Source of the DNA: Hymenobacter roseosalivarius DSM 11622 | Lineage (GTDB): Bacteria > Bacteroidota > Bacteroidia > Cytophagales > Hymenobacteraceae | Assembly (NCBI RefSeq): GCF_900176135.1 | Contig: NZ_FWWW01000098.1 | Location: forward strand, 1-64,000 | DNA: 64,000 nt | Direction: 5' to 3' | In this document: positions 8,521 through 17,657 of the stretch, in pieces | How positions within the stretch are numbered: position 1 is the first letter of the stretch | Layout of the letters: each line of letters opens with the position of its first letter | The notes under the pieces: model-generated | The model's input: the letters and a program-made list of their open reading frames with translations, nothing else | Databases searched by the model: none | Told to the model about the DNA's origin: nothing | Made by a program: the position numbers and the translations under genes

Positions 8521-9699
8521 ATGCCCCGAATCTTACCAGTCATTGTGCTGGCCCAGTTCTTTTGCACTTCACTCTGGTTTGCGGGCAATGCCATCGCGGC
8601 GGATTTAGCGGCCATGTTGCAGCAGCCACCCACCTTTGTGGCCGATCTGACCAGCGCGGTCCAGCTCGGGTTTATTTCCGGCACACTGGTATTTGCCTTG
8701 CTCGCCATTGCCGACCGCTTTTCTCCATCGCGGGTGTTTTGTTTCAGCGCCTTAGCAGCCGCGCTGTGCAACCTGGGCATTAATCTGGCCGAGTTGGAAG
8801 CGGGCAGCTTGCTCACCTTCCGGTTTCTGACCGGATTTTTCCTGGCGGGCATCTACCCGGTGGGGATGAAAATAGCGGCGGACTACGTGCAGGCGAGCTT
8901 GAGTAAATGGCTGGGGTTTCTCGTGGGGGCGCTGGTGCTGGGCACGGCTTTCCCACATCTGCTCAAGAGCGTTACGTCGCAGCTGCCGTGGCAGTACGTG
9001 ACGCTGGCTACCTCGGGCCTGGCGGTGCTGGGCGGCCTGGCCATGCTCCTGCTGGTACCCGACGGCCCGTACCGAAGAACAAGGCAACGTCTGCAAGTCA
9101 CGGCTTTTTTGAGTGGCTTCCGGTTGCCGCGCTTCCGTGCCGCGGCCTTCGGGTATTTCGGCCACATGTGGGAGCTGTATACTTTCTGGGCCTTTCTACC
9201 GCTGATGCTGACAACCTACAACAGCGCGCACCCCGGCGCCAATCTGCCGGTGTCGTTGTTATCGTTTCTGCTGATTGGGGCGGGCGGCCTGGCTTGCATG
9301 GGCAGCGGACTGCTCTCGCTGATAATTGCCCCCCGCACGGTGGCCACCACGGCGCTGGCTTTGTCGGGGCTGTGCTGTCTGGTTTCACCTTTGGTGCTGC
9401 GCAGCCATTCGGGGGGCTTTTTCCTGAGCTTTTTATTCTGTTGGGGACTGGTAGTCGTCGCTGATTCGCCCATGTTCTCCAGCCTGGTGGCGCAAAGCGC
9501 GCCGGATGCTTCTCGCGGCACCGCCCTGACTATCGTGAATTGTATAGGATTCGCTCTCACCGTGGTCAGCATACAGGTCACGAGCTGGCTTAGTGACTAT
9601 GTGCAGGCGCAGGACCTCTATTTACTTCTGGCAGTGGGGCCGGCGCTGGGTTTGCTGGCCCAGCTAGGCAGCAGGCGGGAAGTAGCTACGGGAGCATAG
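8521..9699 (+). CDS. Major facilitator superfamily transporter
   Basis: The 392-residue protein has about twelve hydrophobic segments in two six-helix halves, typical of MFS. The first loop carries 'ADRFSPSR', which matches the G-x-x-D-R-x-G/R-type loop 2-3 signature. A cytoplasmic basic stretch (PYRRTRQR) near residue 185 separates the halves. It resembles the CynX/NNP-like 'permease' branches, but the substrate cannot be read from the sequence. It stands alone, about 30 bp after the RAYT gene, and carries two GCCCCCC motif copies (9328 and 9411). Confidence 0.8.
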   Translation: MPRILPVIVLAQFFCTSLWFAGNAIAADLAAMLQQPPTFVADLTSAVQLGFISGTLVFALLAIADRFSPSRVFCFSALAAALCNLGINLAELEAGSLLTFRFLTGFFLAGIYPVGMKIAADYVQASLSKWLGFLVGALVLGTAFPHLLKSVTSQLPWQYVTLATSGLAVLGGLAMLLLVPDGPYRRTRQRLQVTAFLSGFRLPRFRAAAFGYFGHMWELYTFWAFLPLMLTTYNSAHPGANLPVSLLSFLLIGAGGLACMGSGLLSLIIAPRTVATTALALSGLCCLVSPLVLRSHSGGFFLSFLFCWGLVVVADSPMFSSLVAQSAPDASRGTALTIVNCIGFALTVVSIQVTSWLSDYVQAQDLYLLLAVGPALGLLAQLGSRREVATGA

Positions 9700-9868
9700 C
9701 CATCGATAAGGCAGTTTGCGAATGGCTACAAGGTAGTCCGCATTGTGAAGCAGAAGAAGGCCAGTTTACTTTCAGAAGGCGAGATCCACGACTCAAGTTG
9801 GCCCGTATCTATGACAGATGCTCGCCGTTAAATGATGACGGTTATAGGAAGATTCCTATCTTACCCGC

Positions 9869-11695
9869 ATGCGCACTGCTTTTACGATTTGGAAAACGAG
9901 TCTACTAGCAACGCTACTGCTGCTGGCCGCCTGCTCATCACCTGAAAAACAGAGCGAAGCACCGACTAAGGACCCAGAAACCAGCGAAGTGTACACTCAG
10001 CGCCGCGTAATAGTGGCCGACTCCCTCATACGGGGCCGCGTGCTCGACCGGAACGGCACAGTGCTGGTGGACACCCGCCCCCAATACCGGCTGAAGCTGC
10101 CACGCCGCCCCCCGCTCGATACGCTGGCGCTGGGCCAGCTGCTGGGCTGGGACTCAGTGACCATCCATCGGCGCATTGCCGACGCCCTGCCCTACGAAGA
10201 AGCGCCGGCCGGCTACCCAGTTCAGCTCAGTCTCACCGCAGCCGAAGCCAAACGGGTGCGCCGGGATAGCAGCGACTGGCCCAAACTGACCCTAACTGAG
10301 GGGCGCCAGCGTGCCTATACCGCCAATGCGGGCGCCCCTGTGCTGGGATATATGAGCGCTGAGGCGCAGGCCTTCTTCCGCCAGGCCAAAAGCTACCATC
10401 GCGGCCGCTTCTATAGGCTACGTAGCGGTGGGGTCGAAAGCTATTACAACGGCTTGCTCCACGGACACCGAGGCTACCTGCACCCCTTGGTGAATAAGCA
10501 GGGCCAGACGCGCGGGAGTTGGGCCACCGATACGGCCTTTCAGCAAGGTCAGGACCTGCACCTGTCCATTGACGGGAAGCTACAGGCCTACGCCGAAAAA
10601 CTAATGGGCAACCGTAAGGGCTACCTGGTAGCCCTGGACCCACGCACCGGGGAAATCCTATGCTACGTGTCGGCTCCCGTGTATAAGCCGGCTACCATCA
10701 CCGCCCCCGACCAGGCCGGTGTGCGCGCCAAGCTGCTGGAACACGAAAACATGCCGCTGCTGAACCGCCCGGCCATGCTAGCCAACCCGCCCGGCTCGGT
10801 ATTTAAGCTGGTAAATGCCGCCGTGGCCTTGCAGCTGGGCGCCATCAGCTCCACTACGTCGTTCGGCTGCGACCAGTCGCTCCTCAGCTGTGTGCACCAA
10901 CACCCGCAGGCCAACAGCCTGACCGCGGGCCTGAAGTATAGCTGCAACCCTTATTTCTACCAGGTGATGCGGAACCTTATCAGCCGCGTGCCCGACAGCC
11001 TGGCCCAAGATTCTACGGCCGCCCGCCACCTCAACCTGGCGCTCTGGCGTCGCTACGCCCGGTCGTTTGGGCTGGATTCGGTGCTGGGCGTGGACGTGTC
11101 GCGCGAATCTCCCGGCTTTCTACCCACGCCGGCTTACTATGATAAGGCACGCCGCACCTCCCGCTGGACCTACCGCTCTATTTACTCGCTCAGCATCGGG
11201 CAGGGCGAAATCAACCTTACGGGCCTGCAAATGGCCAATATGGCGGCTATCATTGCCAACCGCGGCTGGTACTACACCCCCCACCTGGTGCGCTGCATCG
11301 GGGAGGGAGGGCCGCTGCCGCGCTTCACCGAAAAGCACCACACTCTTATTGATAGCGTGCACTTCGCCGCCCTTGTGCCTGGCATGGTAGCCGTCATGCA
11401 GCGCGGTGGCACCGCCGAAACCTCCAGCCTCGCCGATGTGGGCATCACGGTAGCCGGCAAAACCGGCACCGTGGAAAACGATGAAGGCGACGACCACGCC
11501 GCGTTCGTGGGCTTTGCCCCGGCCCAGAATCCCAAGATAGCCGTGGCTGTTTACCTCGAAAATGCGGGCTTTGGGGCCACGGCCGCCGCGCCGTGCGCCG
11601 CGCTCGTGATGGAGAAGTATCTGCGCGGCAATATTGCCCCCCGCCGCAAACGGTGGGAAGCACGCATACAGCGCCGGGCCCGAAACGGGTATTAA
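9869..11695 (+). CDS. Lipoprotein penicillin-binding transpeptidase (PBP2/FtsI-like)
   Basis: The 608-residue protein is a class B-like D,D-transpeptidase. The SxxK motif is Ser310-Val-Phe-Lys313 (NPPGSVFKL). SCN near residue 355 is the SxN motif, and AGKTGT near residue 530 is the KTG motif. The N-terminal dimerisation part (residues about 40-230) contains the 'RGRVLDRNGTVL' box of MrdA/FtsI. In place of the usual uncleaved membrane anchor, the N-terminus is a lipoprotein signal with lipobox LLAAC (Cys22), so it should be lipid-anchored. It would cross-link peptidoglycan. No rodA/mreC partner is adjacent, so it is probably an accessory rather than the elongation enzyme. Confidence 0.85.
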   Translation: MRTAFTIWKTSLLATLLLLAACSSPEKQSEAPTKDPETSEVYTQRRVIVADSLIRGRVLDRNGTVLVDTRPQYRLKLPRRPPLDTLALGQLLGWDSVTIHRRIADALPYEEAPAGYPVQLSLTAAEAKRVRRDSSDWPKLTLTEGRQRAYTANAGAPVLGYMSAEAQAFFRQAKSYHRGRFYRLRSGGVESYYNGLLHGHRGYLHPLVNKQGQTRGSWATDTAFQQGQDLHLSIDGKLQAYAEKLMGNRKGYLVALDPRTGEILCYVSAPVYKPATITAPDQAGVRAKLLEHENMPLLNRPAMLANPPGSVFKLVNAAVALQLGAISSTTSFGCDQSLLSCVHQHPQANSLTAGLKYSCNPYFYQVMRNLISRVPDSLAQDSTAARHLNLALWRRYARSFGLDSVLGVDVSRESPGFLPTPAYYDKARRTSRWTYRSIYSLSIGQGEINLTGLQMANMAAIIANRGWYYTPHLVRCIGEGGPLPRFTEKHHTLIDSVHFAALVPGMVAVMQRGGTAETSSLADVGITVAGKTGTVENDEGDDHAAFVGFAPAQNPKIAVAVYLENAGFGATAAAPCAALVMEKYLRGNIAPRRKRWEARIQRRARNGY

Positions 11696-11846
11696 ACTGC
11701 CCGCTGAGCGGGTGGAGTCGTACCAGCAGGTAGGTTTGGCTACGCATTCCAAAGCAGGACACTAGTACTCTTCTACGATTCCTCCGTTATTTGCAGCCTA
11801 CGCCTCCCCGAAAGTTGGAAGGCCCGCTCCTACCCTAGCTGTAAAT

Positions 11847-12251
11847 ATGACTACTACCATGCGCTGGGGCGACGGCAGCATTTATCTCACCTTTGGGTAT
11901 GACCAAACTGACCAGTGGATTTATGCCCAGTGGTTTGGCCGCCAGACCTTGGGCAGCGTAATGGACGGCGGTCTGACTTACTTGGAAATGCTCCGCCGTG
12001 CTCCCTGCTCCAAGCTGCTCAACGACCACCGCCACCTGGTGGGCACTTTTACGGAGGCCAACGACTGGATTCAGCAGGTCTGGACGCCACTTATCATTGC
12101 TGCTGGGCTGCGTTCCTTCGCGCAAGTCGTGTCGCCGGACATATTTGGTCAATTATCCATCGAAGACCTTCAGCACCGCATCAGCGACCAGCTCGACCTT
12201 TACCTGTTCGACGATCTGGAATCGGCCCAGAACTGGCTGCGGACGCAGTAA
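11847..12251 (+). CDS. Hypothetical protein, SpoIIAA/STAS-like
   Basis: The 134-residue cytoplasmic protein lacks a signal peptide. Its layout (strand 'WIYAQWFG', helix 'LTYLEMLRR', 'KLLNDHRHLVG', C-terminal 'DLESAQNWLR') fits the SpoIIAA-like/STAS fold common in Cytophagales, in which a central 'ND' segment precedes an amphipathic helix. No catalytic residues are evident. It ends just before the M20 peptidase gene and is separated from it by a GCCCCCCAG motif (12256). Confidence 0.55.
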   Translation: MTTTMRWGDGSIYLTFGYDQTDQWIYAQWFGRQTLGSVMDGGLTYLEMLRRAPCSKLLNDHRHLVGTFTEANDWIQQVWTPLIIAAGLRSFAQVVSPDIFGQLSIEDLQHRISDQLDLYLFDDLESAQNWLRTQ

Positions 12252-12325
12252 GATTGCCCCCCAGAATTGCTTGGCGGTGTCATTTTACCTTTCGTTTTTG
12301 TCCTACACTTTTCCTACCATACACC

Positions 12326-13609
12326 ATGAAAAAACTTCTACTAGCCGCCGCCCTCCTCTGCTGCTACGCTGCGCAAGCGCAAAAGCTGACGGCCACCGAA
12401 CGTAAGATTGTCGCGTCGGTGCAGCAGAATATGCCGCAAAGCGAGAAGCTGCTGGAGCGGGTAGTAAACATCAACAGCGGCACGCTCAATCTGAAAGGCG
12501 TGCGGGAAGTGGGCACAGTATTTCAGAAGGAATTTGACGCCCTGGGCTTCAAAACCGAGTGGGTAGCCATGCCTGAAGCTATGAACCGCGCAGGTCATCT
12601 AGTGGCCCAACGCAAGGGCAAGAAGGGCGAGAAGCTGTTTCTCATCGGGCACCTCGACACGGTGTTTGAGCTGGATATGCCCTTTACGAAGTACACCCGC
12701 TTGAACGACTCTACCGCCACCGGGCAGGGCGTAAATGACATGAAGGGCGGCGACGTGGTCATTCTGGCGGCGCTGCAGGCGTTGCACACCAACGGTTTGC
12801 TGAAGAACGCCACCATCACGGCCTATTTTACTGGTGACGAAGAGCGGGGCGGCAAGGGCCCCGAAAGCCGCGCCGACTTTATTGCCAAGGCCAAAGAGGC
12901 CGATATAGCGCTGGCGTTCGAAACCGCCACTAATCTCCATACCGTAGCTACGGCTCGCCGCGGCAGCAGCACCTGGCAGCTCAAAACCTTCGGCACGGCG
13001 GCCCACTCCTCGGGCATTTTCAAACCCAATGTGGGCTATGGCGCTATCTATGAAGCGGTCCGCATTTTGAATTCGTTTCGGGAAACGCTCAGCAAGGAGC
13101 AATACCTCACCTTTAACCCCGGCCTGATGGTTGGCGGCTCGGAAGTGAACTACGACGAAGCCAAAGCTCGCGGGGAAGTGGTAGGCAAGACCAACATCAT
13201 AGCCCCTACCGCGTCTGTAGCCGGCGATTTACGCTTTCTGACCGAGGACCAGAAAGAAGCCGCCCGCACGAAGATGCGCGCCATCGTGGCTGAGAACCTA
13301 CCCCAGACCCGCGCCGAAATAACCTTCTCCGACGGCCTACCCGGTATGGCCCCCACCCCCGGCAACCAGAAGCTGGCGGCCCTCGCCGATCAGGTGAGCC
13401 GCGACTTAGGCCTCGGGGCGGTAGCTGCCGGCGACCCTGGCTCGCGCGGGGGCGGCGATATATCCTACGTGGCGCAGTACGTGGATTGCCTGGATGGCTT
13501 GGGCGTGTCGGGCAAGGGCGCGCACGCAGCCGGCGAAACCATCAACTTACAGGAGTTTCCGCTGTTGGTGGAGCGCGCCGCCCTGATGATTTACCGGCTT
13601 ACACGGTAG
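12326..13609 (+). CDS. Secreted M20 peptidase (glutamate carboxypeptidase-like)
   Basis: I start the gene at ATG 12326, which gives a clean signal peptide (MKKLLLAAALLCCYAAQAQ) and about 427 residues. M20 zinc ligands are visible: HLDTVFE (His, Asp), GVNDMKGG (bridging Asp) and TGDEERGG (catalytic Glu and ligand). 'AAHSSG' lies in the dimerisation lid and 'GKGAHAAGE' near the end supplies the last His. Family members remove C-terminal Glu or similar residues from peptides or folates in the periplasm. An upstream in-frame extension exists, but it overlaps the previous gene and would mask the signal peptide. Confidence 0.85.
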   Translation: MKKLLLAAALLCCYAAQAQKLTATERKIVASVQQNMPQSEKLLERVVNINSGTLNLKGVREVGTVFQKEFDALGFKTEWVAMPEAMNRAGHLVAQRKGKKGEKLFLIGHLDTVFELDMPFTKYTRLNDSTATGQGVNDMKGGDVVILAALQALHTNGLLKNATITAYFTGDEERGGKGPESRADFIAKAKEADIALAFETATNLHTVATARRGSSTWQLKTFGTAAHSSGIFKPNVGYGAIYEAVRILNSFRETLSKEQYLTFNPGLMVGGSEVNYDEAKARGEVVGKTNIIAPTASVAGDLRFLTEDQKEAARTKMRAIVAENLPQTRAEITFSDGLPGMAPTPGNQKLAALADQVSRDLGLGAVAAGDPGSRGGGDISYVAQYVDCLDGLGVSGKGAHAAGETINLQEFPLLVERAALMIYRLTR

Positions 13610-13721
13610 CGGAACAGTATAAATTTGCCCCCCAGACCTACACAGGCTGGCAGCTCGTGCAAAGTTTGCGGTTGAAATTTATCTCCCACGGCACCAGCGA
13701 AATCACTTATCCATTCTACTC

Positions 13722-14759
13722 ATGGAGCAACAAATTCAGCAGCAGGTCCAGAACTACTACGGCGCTCAGCTGCGCACCAACCAGGACTTAAAAACCAATG
13801 CCTGCTGCACCGACGACGTGCCGGCGGCCCACAAAAAGATTCTGGCGACGCTGGAGCCGGAGGTGCTGGAGAAATACTACGGCTGCGGCGTGTGCGTGCC
13901 CGAGGCCGTGCAGGGCTGCACTGTGCTCGACCTGGGCGCGGGCAGCGGCCGCGACGCTTTTTTACTTTCCCACCTGGTGGGCGAGCAGGGCCGCGTTATC
14001 GGGGTAGATATGACGGAGGAGCAGCTGGCGGTGGCCCGGCGGCACGTGGCTACCCACACCGCGCGCTTCGGCTACGCCCAACCCAACGTGGAGTTTCGCC
14101 ACGGCTATATCGAGGATTTGAGCACCGCCGGCCTCGCCGACAACAGCATTGATTTAGTGGTCTCCAACTGCGTGCTGAACCTGAGTACCGACAAAGCAGC
14201 CACTTACCGGGAGATATTCCGGGTGCTGAAGCCAGGCGGGGAGCTGTACATCGCCGATGTGTTTGCCGACCGCCGCATGCCGGAAGCTTTGCGCCACGAC
14301 CCGGTGCTGTACGGCGAATGCCTGAGCGGGGCACTATACATCGAAGACTTCCGCCGCCTGCTCATGCAGCTCGGTATCCGCGACTACCGCCTCACAGCTA
14401 AGCGCGTCTTGACCATTGACAACGAAGAAATTCAGCAGAGAACGGGCAATATCGTCTTCTACTCGCTTACCGTGCGGGCCTTCAAGCTCGACCTGGAAGA
14501 CCAGTGCGAGGACTACGGCCAAGTGGCTACTTACCTCGGCACGGCCGATAACCCGCACCGCTTCGTGCTCGACGACCACCACGTATTCGAAGCCGGCCGC
14601 CCCCAGCTGGTGTGCGGCAACACGGCCGACATGCTCAGCCGCACCCGCTACGGCAGCTACTTCCGCGTGGATGGCGGTAAGGACCAGCACTTCGGCTTGT
14701 TTCCGTGCGGGCCAGCCTCGGCGGCATCCGTAAGCGGCGCGGCCACCAGCTGCTGCTGA
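13722..14759 (+). CDS. arsM: Arsenite S-adenosylmethionine methyltransferase ArsM
   Basis: The 345-residue protein has the class I SAM fold with motif I 'VLDLGAGSGRDAF' at residues 69-81. The As(III)-binding cysteines of the As3MT/ArsM family are present: NACC (residues 27-28), GCGVC near 57, SNCVLNL near 143 and GECLSG near 193. The C-terminal part after residue 230 is the extra domain found in ArsM. It ends in Cys-Cys, another thiol pair. The enzyme methylates arsenite to mono-, di- and volatile tri-methylarsenic. No arsR or ars operon genes flank it, so it appears to be a stand-alone detoxification gene. Confidence 0.9.
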   Translation: MEQQIQQQVQNYYGAQLRTNQDLKTNACCTDDVPAAHKKILATLEPEVLEKYYGCGVCVPEAVQGCTVLDLGAGSGRDAFLLSHLVGEQGRVIGVDMTEEQLAVARRHVATHTARFGYAQPNVEFRHGYIEDLSTAGLADNSIDLVVSNCVLNLSTDKAATYREIFRVLKPGGELYIADVFADRRMPEALRHDPVLYGECLSGALYIEDFRRLLMQLGIRDYRLTAKRVLTIDNEEIQQRTGNIVFYSLTVRAFKLDLEDQCEDYGQVATYLGTADNPHRFVLDDHHVFEAGRPQLVCGNTADMLSRTRYGSYFRVDGGKDQHFGLFPCGPASAASVSGAATSCC

Positions 14760-15123
14760 GGTAGCAGAAGAAGCCTCCGGTTTGCATCTCCAATTCAATT
14801 AACGTCTGTTGCATTTGCCCCCCATGGCTGACCTTGCCGCGACAGCTATTGCCCTAAGCGCGGAGGACATGGCGTATCTGGGGTAGCTGGCCAAGCTACA
14901 CGGCTAGGTAGCTGCCTATAAGCAGCATAGCAAGTGTACGCTCGTAAAAAGCCCCCCAGACGATAGTGCGCGCGGCCTGCGTTTGCAATTGGTGGCTTTG
15001 AGCCAGTATACGAAAGATGGGGTAGGTGGACGTTAGAAGCAACCAGCTAACGTCCCTCACCTTCTTATAGCAGCCTCGTATCAGTGCATAGACAATGTGT
15101 TAAATCCAGGCATGTATACCAAT
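14760..15123. other. Gene-poor stretch with a decayed ORF
   Basis: The 364-base gap holds two GCCCCCCA motif copies (14817 and 14951). A reading frame from ATG 14824 is interrupted by TAG at 14884-14886 and again at about 14905, then continues open to about 15037. Its translation has some coding character (Lys- and Leu-rich). It may be a small degenerate gene, but chance cannot be excluded. No RNA gene or clear promoter was recognised. Confidence 0.35.
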
Positions 15124-16161
15124 ATGAAAATCCGCTTTTGGTGTAGCCTTTTAGCCTTTTTCCTGGCTGGGTCCGGGCAGGCCCAATCTCTGGCGGGCGA
15201 GTGGCAGGGCGTAGAAACCGACCCCTACGAGGAAGGCAACTGGCCGGCCGTGCTCCGCTTGCAGCAGAACAAGGACGCCAAGATATTCGGCGTGCTTTAC
15301 CAGGAAGTAGGTAATGAGCCGGCCATGACGGTTACGTTCGAAATGCAGGGCGCACGCACGGAAAGCGGGCTAAGCCTCGATCATGCGCGGAAGCTAAGCG
15401 AAACGGGCAAGACGCCTTTTTTCTATTGGTGCGACGGCTCCATCACGTTTACCTATGACCCGAGCCAGGAAAAGCTAACCGGCAACGCTACCTACCGCCC
15501 CATCGGCGACTGCGACGTGGGTACGTTTATATTTTACCGAATCAAGCTAAAATCGCCCTCCACGGTGCCGGCCAACACGGAAAGCACCCTGCGCGTATCC
15601 GGGCAGGATGTGCGCTGGTACGCCGACGCTGACTTGAAGCAGCGCGTAGCGACCGGCAACACCTACCGCACCAAGCTCACCAAAGCCACGACTTTCTACC
15701 TCACGCAGGGCTATTTTGCCACCAGCCAAAGCCCGGTGGTGCCTATCACCATCAACATTGAGGGTGCGGAGGCATCAAAGCCAACAGCGCCCGCACCGGT
15801 TGCCACGGCGCGTCCGGCACCCATTCTGGCTCCCACGCCGGTCGTGTTGCCGACCGTGCTATTTAAGCTCGGTACGCCCGAGCTACTACCGATAGCCATT
15901 CCGGCCCTCGACCAACTGGCCGCTGAGCTAAAAGCGCGCCCTGTGCTGAAGCTGCGCGTGTCCGGCCACACCGACAAGATTGGGGAGCCCCAGAAAAATC
16001 AAGTATTGTCGGTGCAGCGAGCCGAAGCGGTGAAGGCGTATCTGGTAAAAGCCGGTATCGCGGCAGCGCGCATCAGCACGGCCGGCTACGGCGATTCCCG
16101 CCCGATCTATCCGTCGCCCGACGCTCGCAACCGGCGTGTGGAAGTGGAAGAAGTCAAATAA
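15124..16161 (+). CDS. OmpA-family protein with C-terminal peptidoglycan-binding domain
   Basis: ATG 15124 gives a signal peptide (MKIRFWCSLLAFFLAGSGQA) and 345 residues. The N-terminal part (residues 20-145) is a beta-rich domain of unknown family. A short Ig-like stretch follows ('VRWYADADLKQ'), then a Pro/Ala/Thr linker near 215-245. The OmpA_C domain covers about 250-345 with 'VSGHTDKIGE' and 'NRRVEVE', the residues that bind diaminopimelate. It should link the outer membrane or periplasmic face to the cell wall. A longer in-frame start at 15097 would only add residues before the signal peptide. Confidence 0.82.
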   Translation: MKIRFWCSLLAFFLAGSGQAQSLAGEWQGVETDPYEEGNWPAVLRLQQNKDAKIFGVLYQEVGNEPAMTVTFEMQGARTESGLSLDHARKLSETGKTPFFYWCDGSITFTYDPSQEKLTGNATYRPIGDCDVGTFIFYRIKLKSPSTVPANTESTLRVSGQDVRWYADADLKQRVATGNTYRTKLTKATTFYLTQGYFATSQSPVVPITINIEGAEASKPTAPAPVATARPAPILAPTPVVLPTVLFKLGTPELLPIAIPALDQLAAELKARPVLKLRVSGHTDKIGEPQKNQVLSVQRAEAVKAYLVKAGIAAARISTAGYGDSRPIYPSPDARNRRVEVEEVK

Positions 16162-16314
16162 TAGAGCTTAGAAACACATAGGTATTCAGTGTTCCTGGGT
16201 CTGAATGTGCCAAAGCTATGCCCTGGTGCCCCAAGCAACGGCTGGCACTGCAAATTCAATTGCCCTAAATATGAGCCTGCTTAAACTGTTTGCGCTAACC
16301 ACCGCTTATCGCTT

Positions 16315-17097
16315 GTGAGCCAGTCGGCGGCGATAACCCAATCTACCAGCACCTGGAATAACAAGCAATGCGCCGTAGTGCTGACGTATGACGATGCCAT
16401 CGACGTGGACCTGGACAACGCCATACCAGCCCTCGATTCCTTGAAGCTGCGGGGAACATTTTACCTGATTGGCTCCTCGCCGGTAGTGGGTCGGCGCCTC
16501 CCCGAGTGGCGGCAAGCGGCCAGGCGCGGGCACGAACTGGGTAACCATGCCCTGATGCATCCCTGCGACGGCAGCCTGCCCGACCGCGGCTTCGTGACAC
16601 CCGATAACGACCTAAGCAAGTACACCCTCAGTCGGGCGGTAAGTGAAGTGCTGACGATGAACACCTTGCTAACGGCCATCGATGGCAAAACCGCCCGCAC
16701 CTTTGCCTATCCCTGCGGCGACCTGCAAATCGGCGGCGTAAAATTCTATGACCAGCTAAAAAACGATTTCGTGGCCGCGCGCGGCGTTACGAGTATCCTG
16801 CAAACGGCCGCGCAGGTAGATTTGACCAACATTGACAGCTACATGATTAATGGCCAATCGGGCGAGTACCTTATTGACCTGGTTAAGAAAGCGCAGCAGT
16901 CGCGGACGGTGCTGGTGATTCTATTTCATGGTGTGGGCGGCGGTCACAGCCTGAACGTGGATCTGAAAGCGCACCGTCAGCTACTACGCTATCTGAAGGC
17001 CAACGAAAAGGATATTTGGGTGGCCCCAATGGTGGAGGTAGCGGAGAAGATTAAAGCCAGCCAGCAGGGCGAAGCAGCTAAGAAGCCGCGCGGATGA
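16315..17097 (+). CDS. Polysaccharide deacetylase (NodB-like), signal peptide out of frame
   Basis: The 260-residue frame contains the NodB homology core. 'AVVLTYDDAID' supplies the metal-binding Asp pair, 'HELGNHALMHPC' the zinc-binding His-x(3,4)-His, 'FAYPCGD' the motif 3 Arg/Pro region, and 'LFHGVGG' the C-terminal His. Such enzymes remove acetyl groups from chitin, peptidoglycan or xylan. The only in-frame start is GTG 16315. An ATG at 16271 in another frame encodes a signal-peptide-like start (MSLLKLFALTTA) that ends in TGA at 16316-16318. A one-base loss between them would explain both. Confidence 0.72.
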   Translation: MSQSAAITQSTSTWNNKQCAVVLTYDDAIDVDLDNAIPALDSLKLRGTFYLIGSSPVVGRRLPEWRQAARRGHELGNHALMHPCDGSLPDRGFVTPDNDLSKYTLSRAVSEVLTMNTLLTAIDGKTARTFAYPCGDLQIGGVKFYDQLKNDFVAARGVTSILQTAAQVDLTNIDSYMINGQSGEYLIDLVKKAQQSRTVLVILFHGVGGGHSLNVDLKAHRQLLRYLKANEKDIWVAPMVEVAEKIKASQQGEAAKKPRG

Positions 17098-17191
17098 AGA
17101 GATGCAAATGACTTAAGCTACAGATGAGTTTGGGTTTATGATGGCAACAAATTAGTTATGCTTGCATAACATTTTTATAACCTTTACGTAT

Positions 17192-17199
17192 TACCTTTG
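17192..17199 (+). promoter_or_regulatory. Bacteroidota -7 promoter element TACCTTTG
   Basis: This exact TAnnTTTG match lies about 40 bp upstream of the ATG of the small membrane protein gene. The -33 TTTG is poor: only a T run at 17172-17176 sits near the right spacing, and TTG at 17162 is too far away. The expected start of transcription is near 17206, giving a leader of about 34 nt. Confidence 0.5.
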
Positions 17200-17239
17200 T
17201 AGCCAACAAACTGATAGAGTACCACATACACACATTGAC

Positions 17240-17377
17240 ATGAAAAAGAGCACTGCCACCGTTTCGTCGCTTTTACTGCTGGGGGGCCTGGGTTCACTAA
17301 GCTATCTGGCCGCGCAGGTATGGGAGTTCAACCTGTTTTTCGACCTGCGGGACGAAGAAGAGTGCTATTACTGCTAA
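17240..17377 (+). CDS. Small membrane or precursor peptide, 45 aa, ending CYYC
   Basis: ATG 17240 (in frame with a longer open stretch from 17162) gives a peptide with Lys-Lys at residues 2-3, a hydrophobic segment with a Gly-Gly (SSLLLLGGLGSLSYL) and a polar C-terminus DLRDEEECYYC. It has its own -7 element and a strong terminator (17419-17455), so it is very likely expressed. It could be a single-pass membrane peptide with an exposed Cys pair, or a secreted or modified peptide precursor. I know no family. Confidence 0.55.
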   Translation: MKKSTATVSSLLLLGGLGSLSYLAAQVWEFNLFFDLRDEEECYYC

Positions 17378-17418
17378 GCTTCCGAGCCGCGTATTACGGC
17401 GACGTTTTTTTATTAATT

Positions 17419-17455
17419 GAAACGGGTCCCGCTATGCTGCGGGACCCGTTTTGTT
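17419..17455 (+). terminator. Rho-independent terminator of the small peptide gene
   Basis: A 13-bp perfect stem AAACGGGTCCCGC with loop TATGCT and a T-rich 3' arm. It is one of the few terminators in the window not built from the GCCCCCC motif. Confidence 0.85.
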
Positions 17456-17657
17456 TGATCTTGTTCAGAAAGCGCCTGTCAAAATCAGGGAGTTAGTAGT
17501 GAAGAATAAAAAAACCACATCCATTCGAGCAGGTTTTCGGTACTTCACTGTAGCAACGGCCGCCGCCGGGTCGTTCGTTTCCCCTCCACCGCTGCGTTGG
17601 CATTTCATTTCACGTTGAAATCCGTGAAATCTGCTCAATCAGCAAAATCCGCGATTT

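Noticed and set aside
9700-9831. Open stretch in frame after the MFS stop codon
   Set aside because: It has about 44 codons without a start and could be a remnant, but nothing supports a gene.
14824-15037. A decayed gene with two in-frame stops
   Set aside because: The coding trend is weak and chance open frames are common at this GC; it is kept only as part of the gene-poor stretch.
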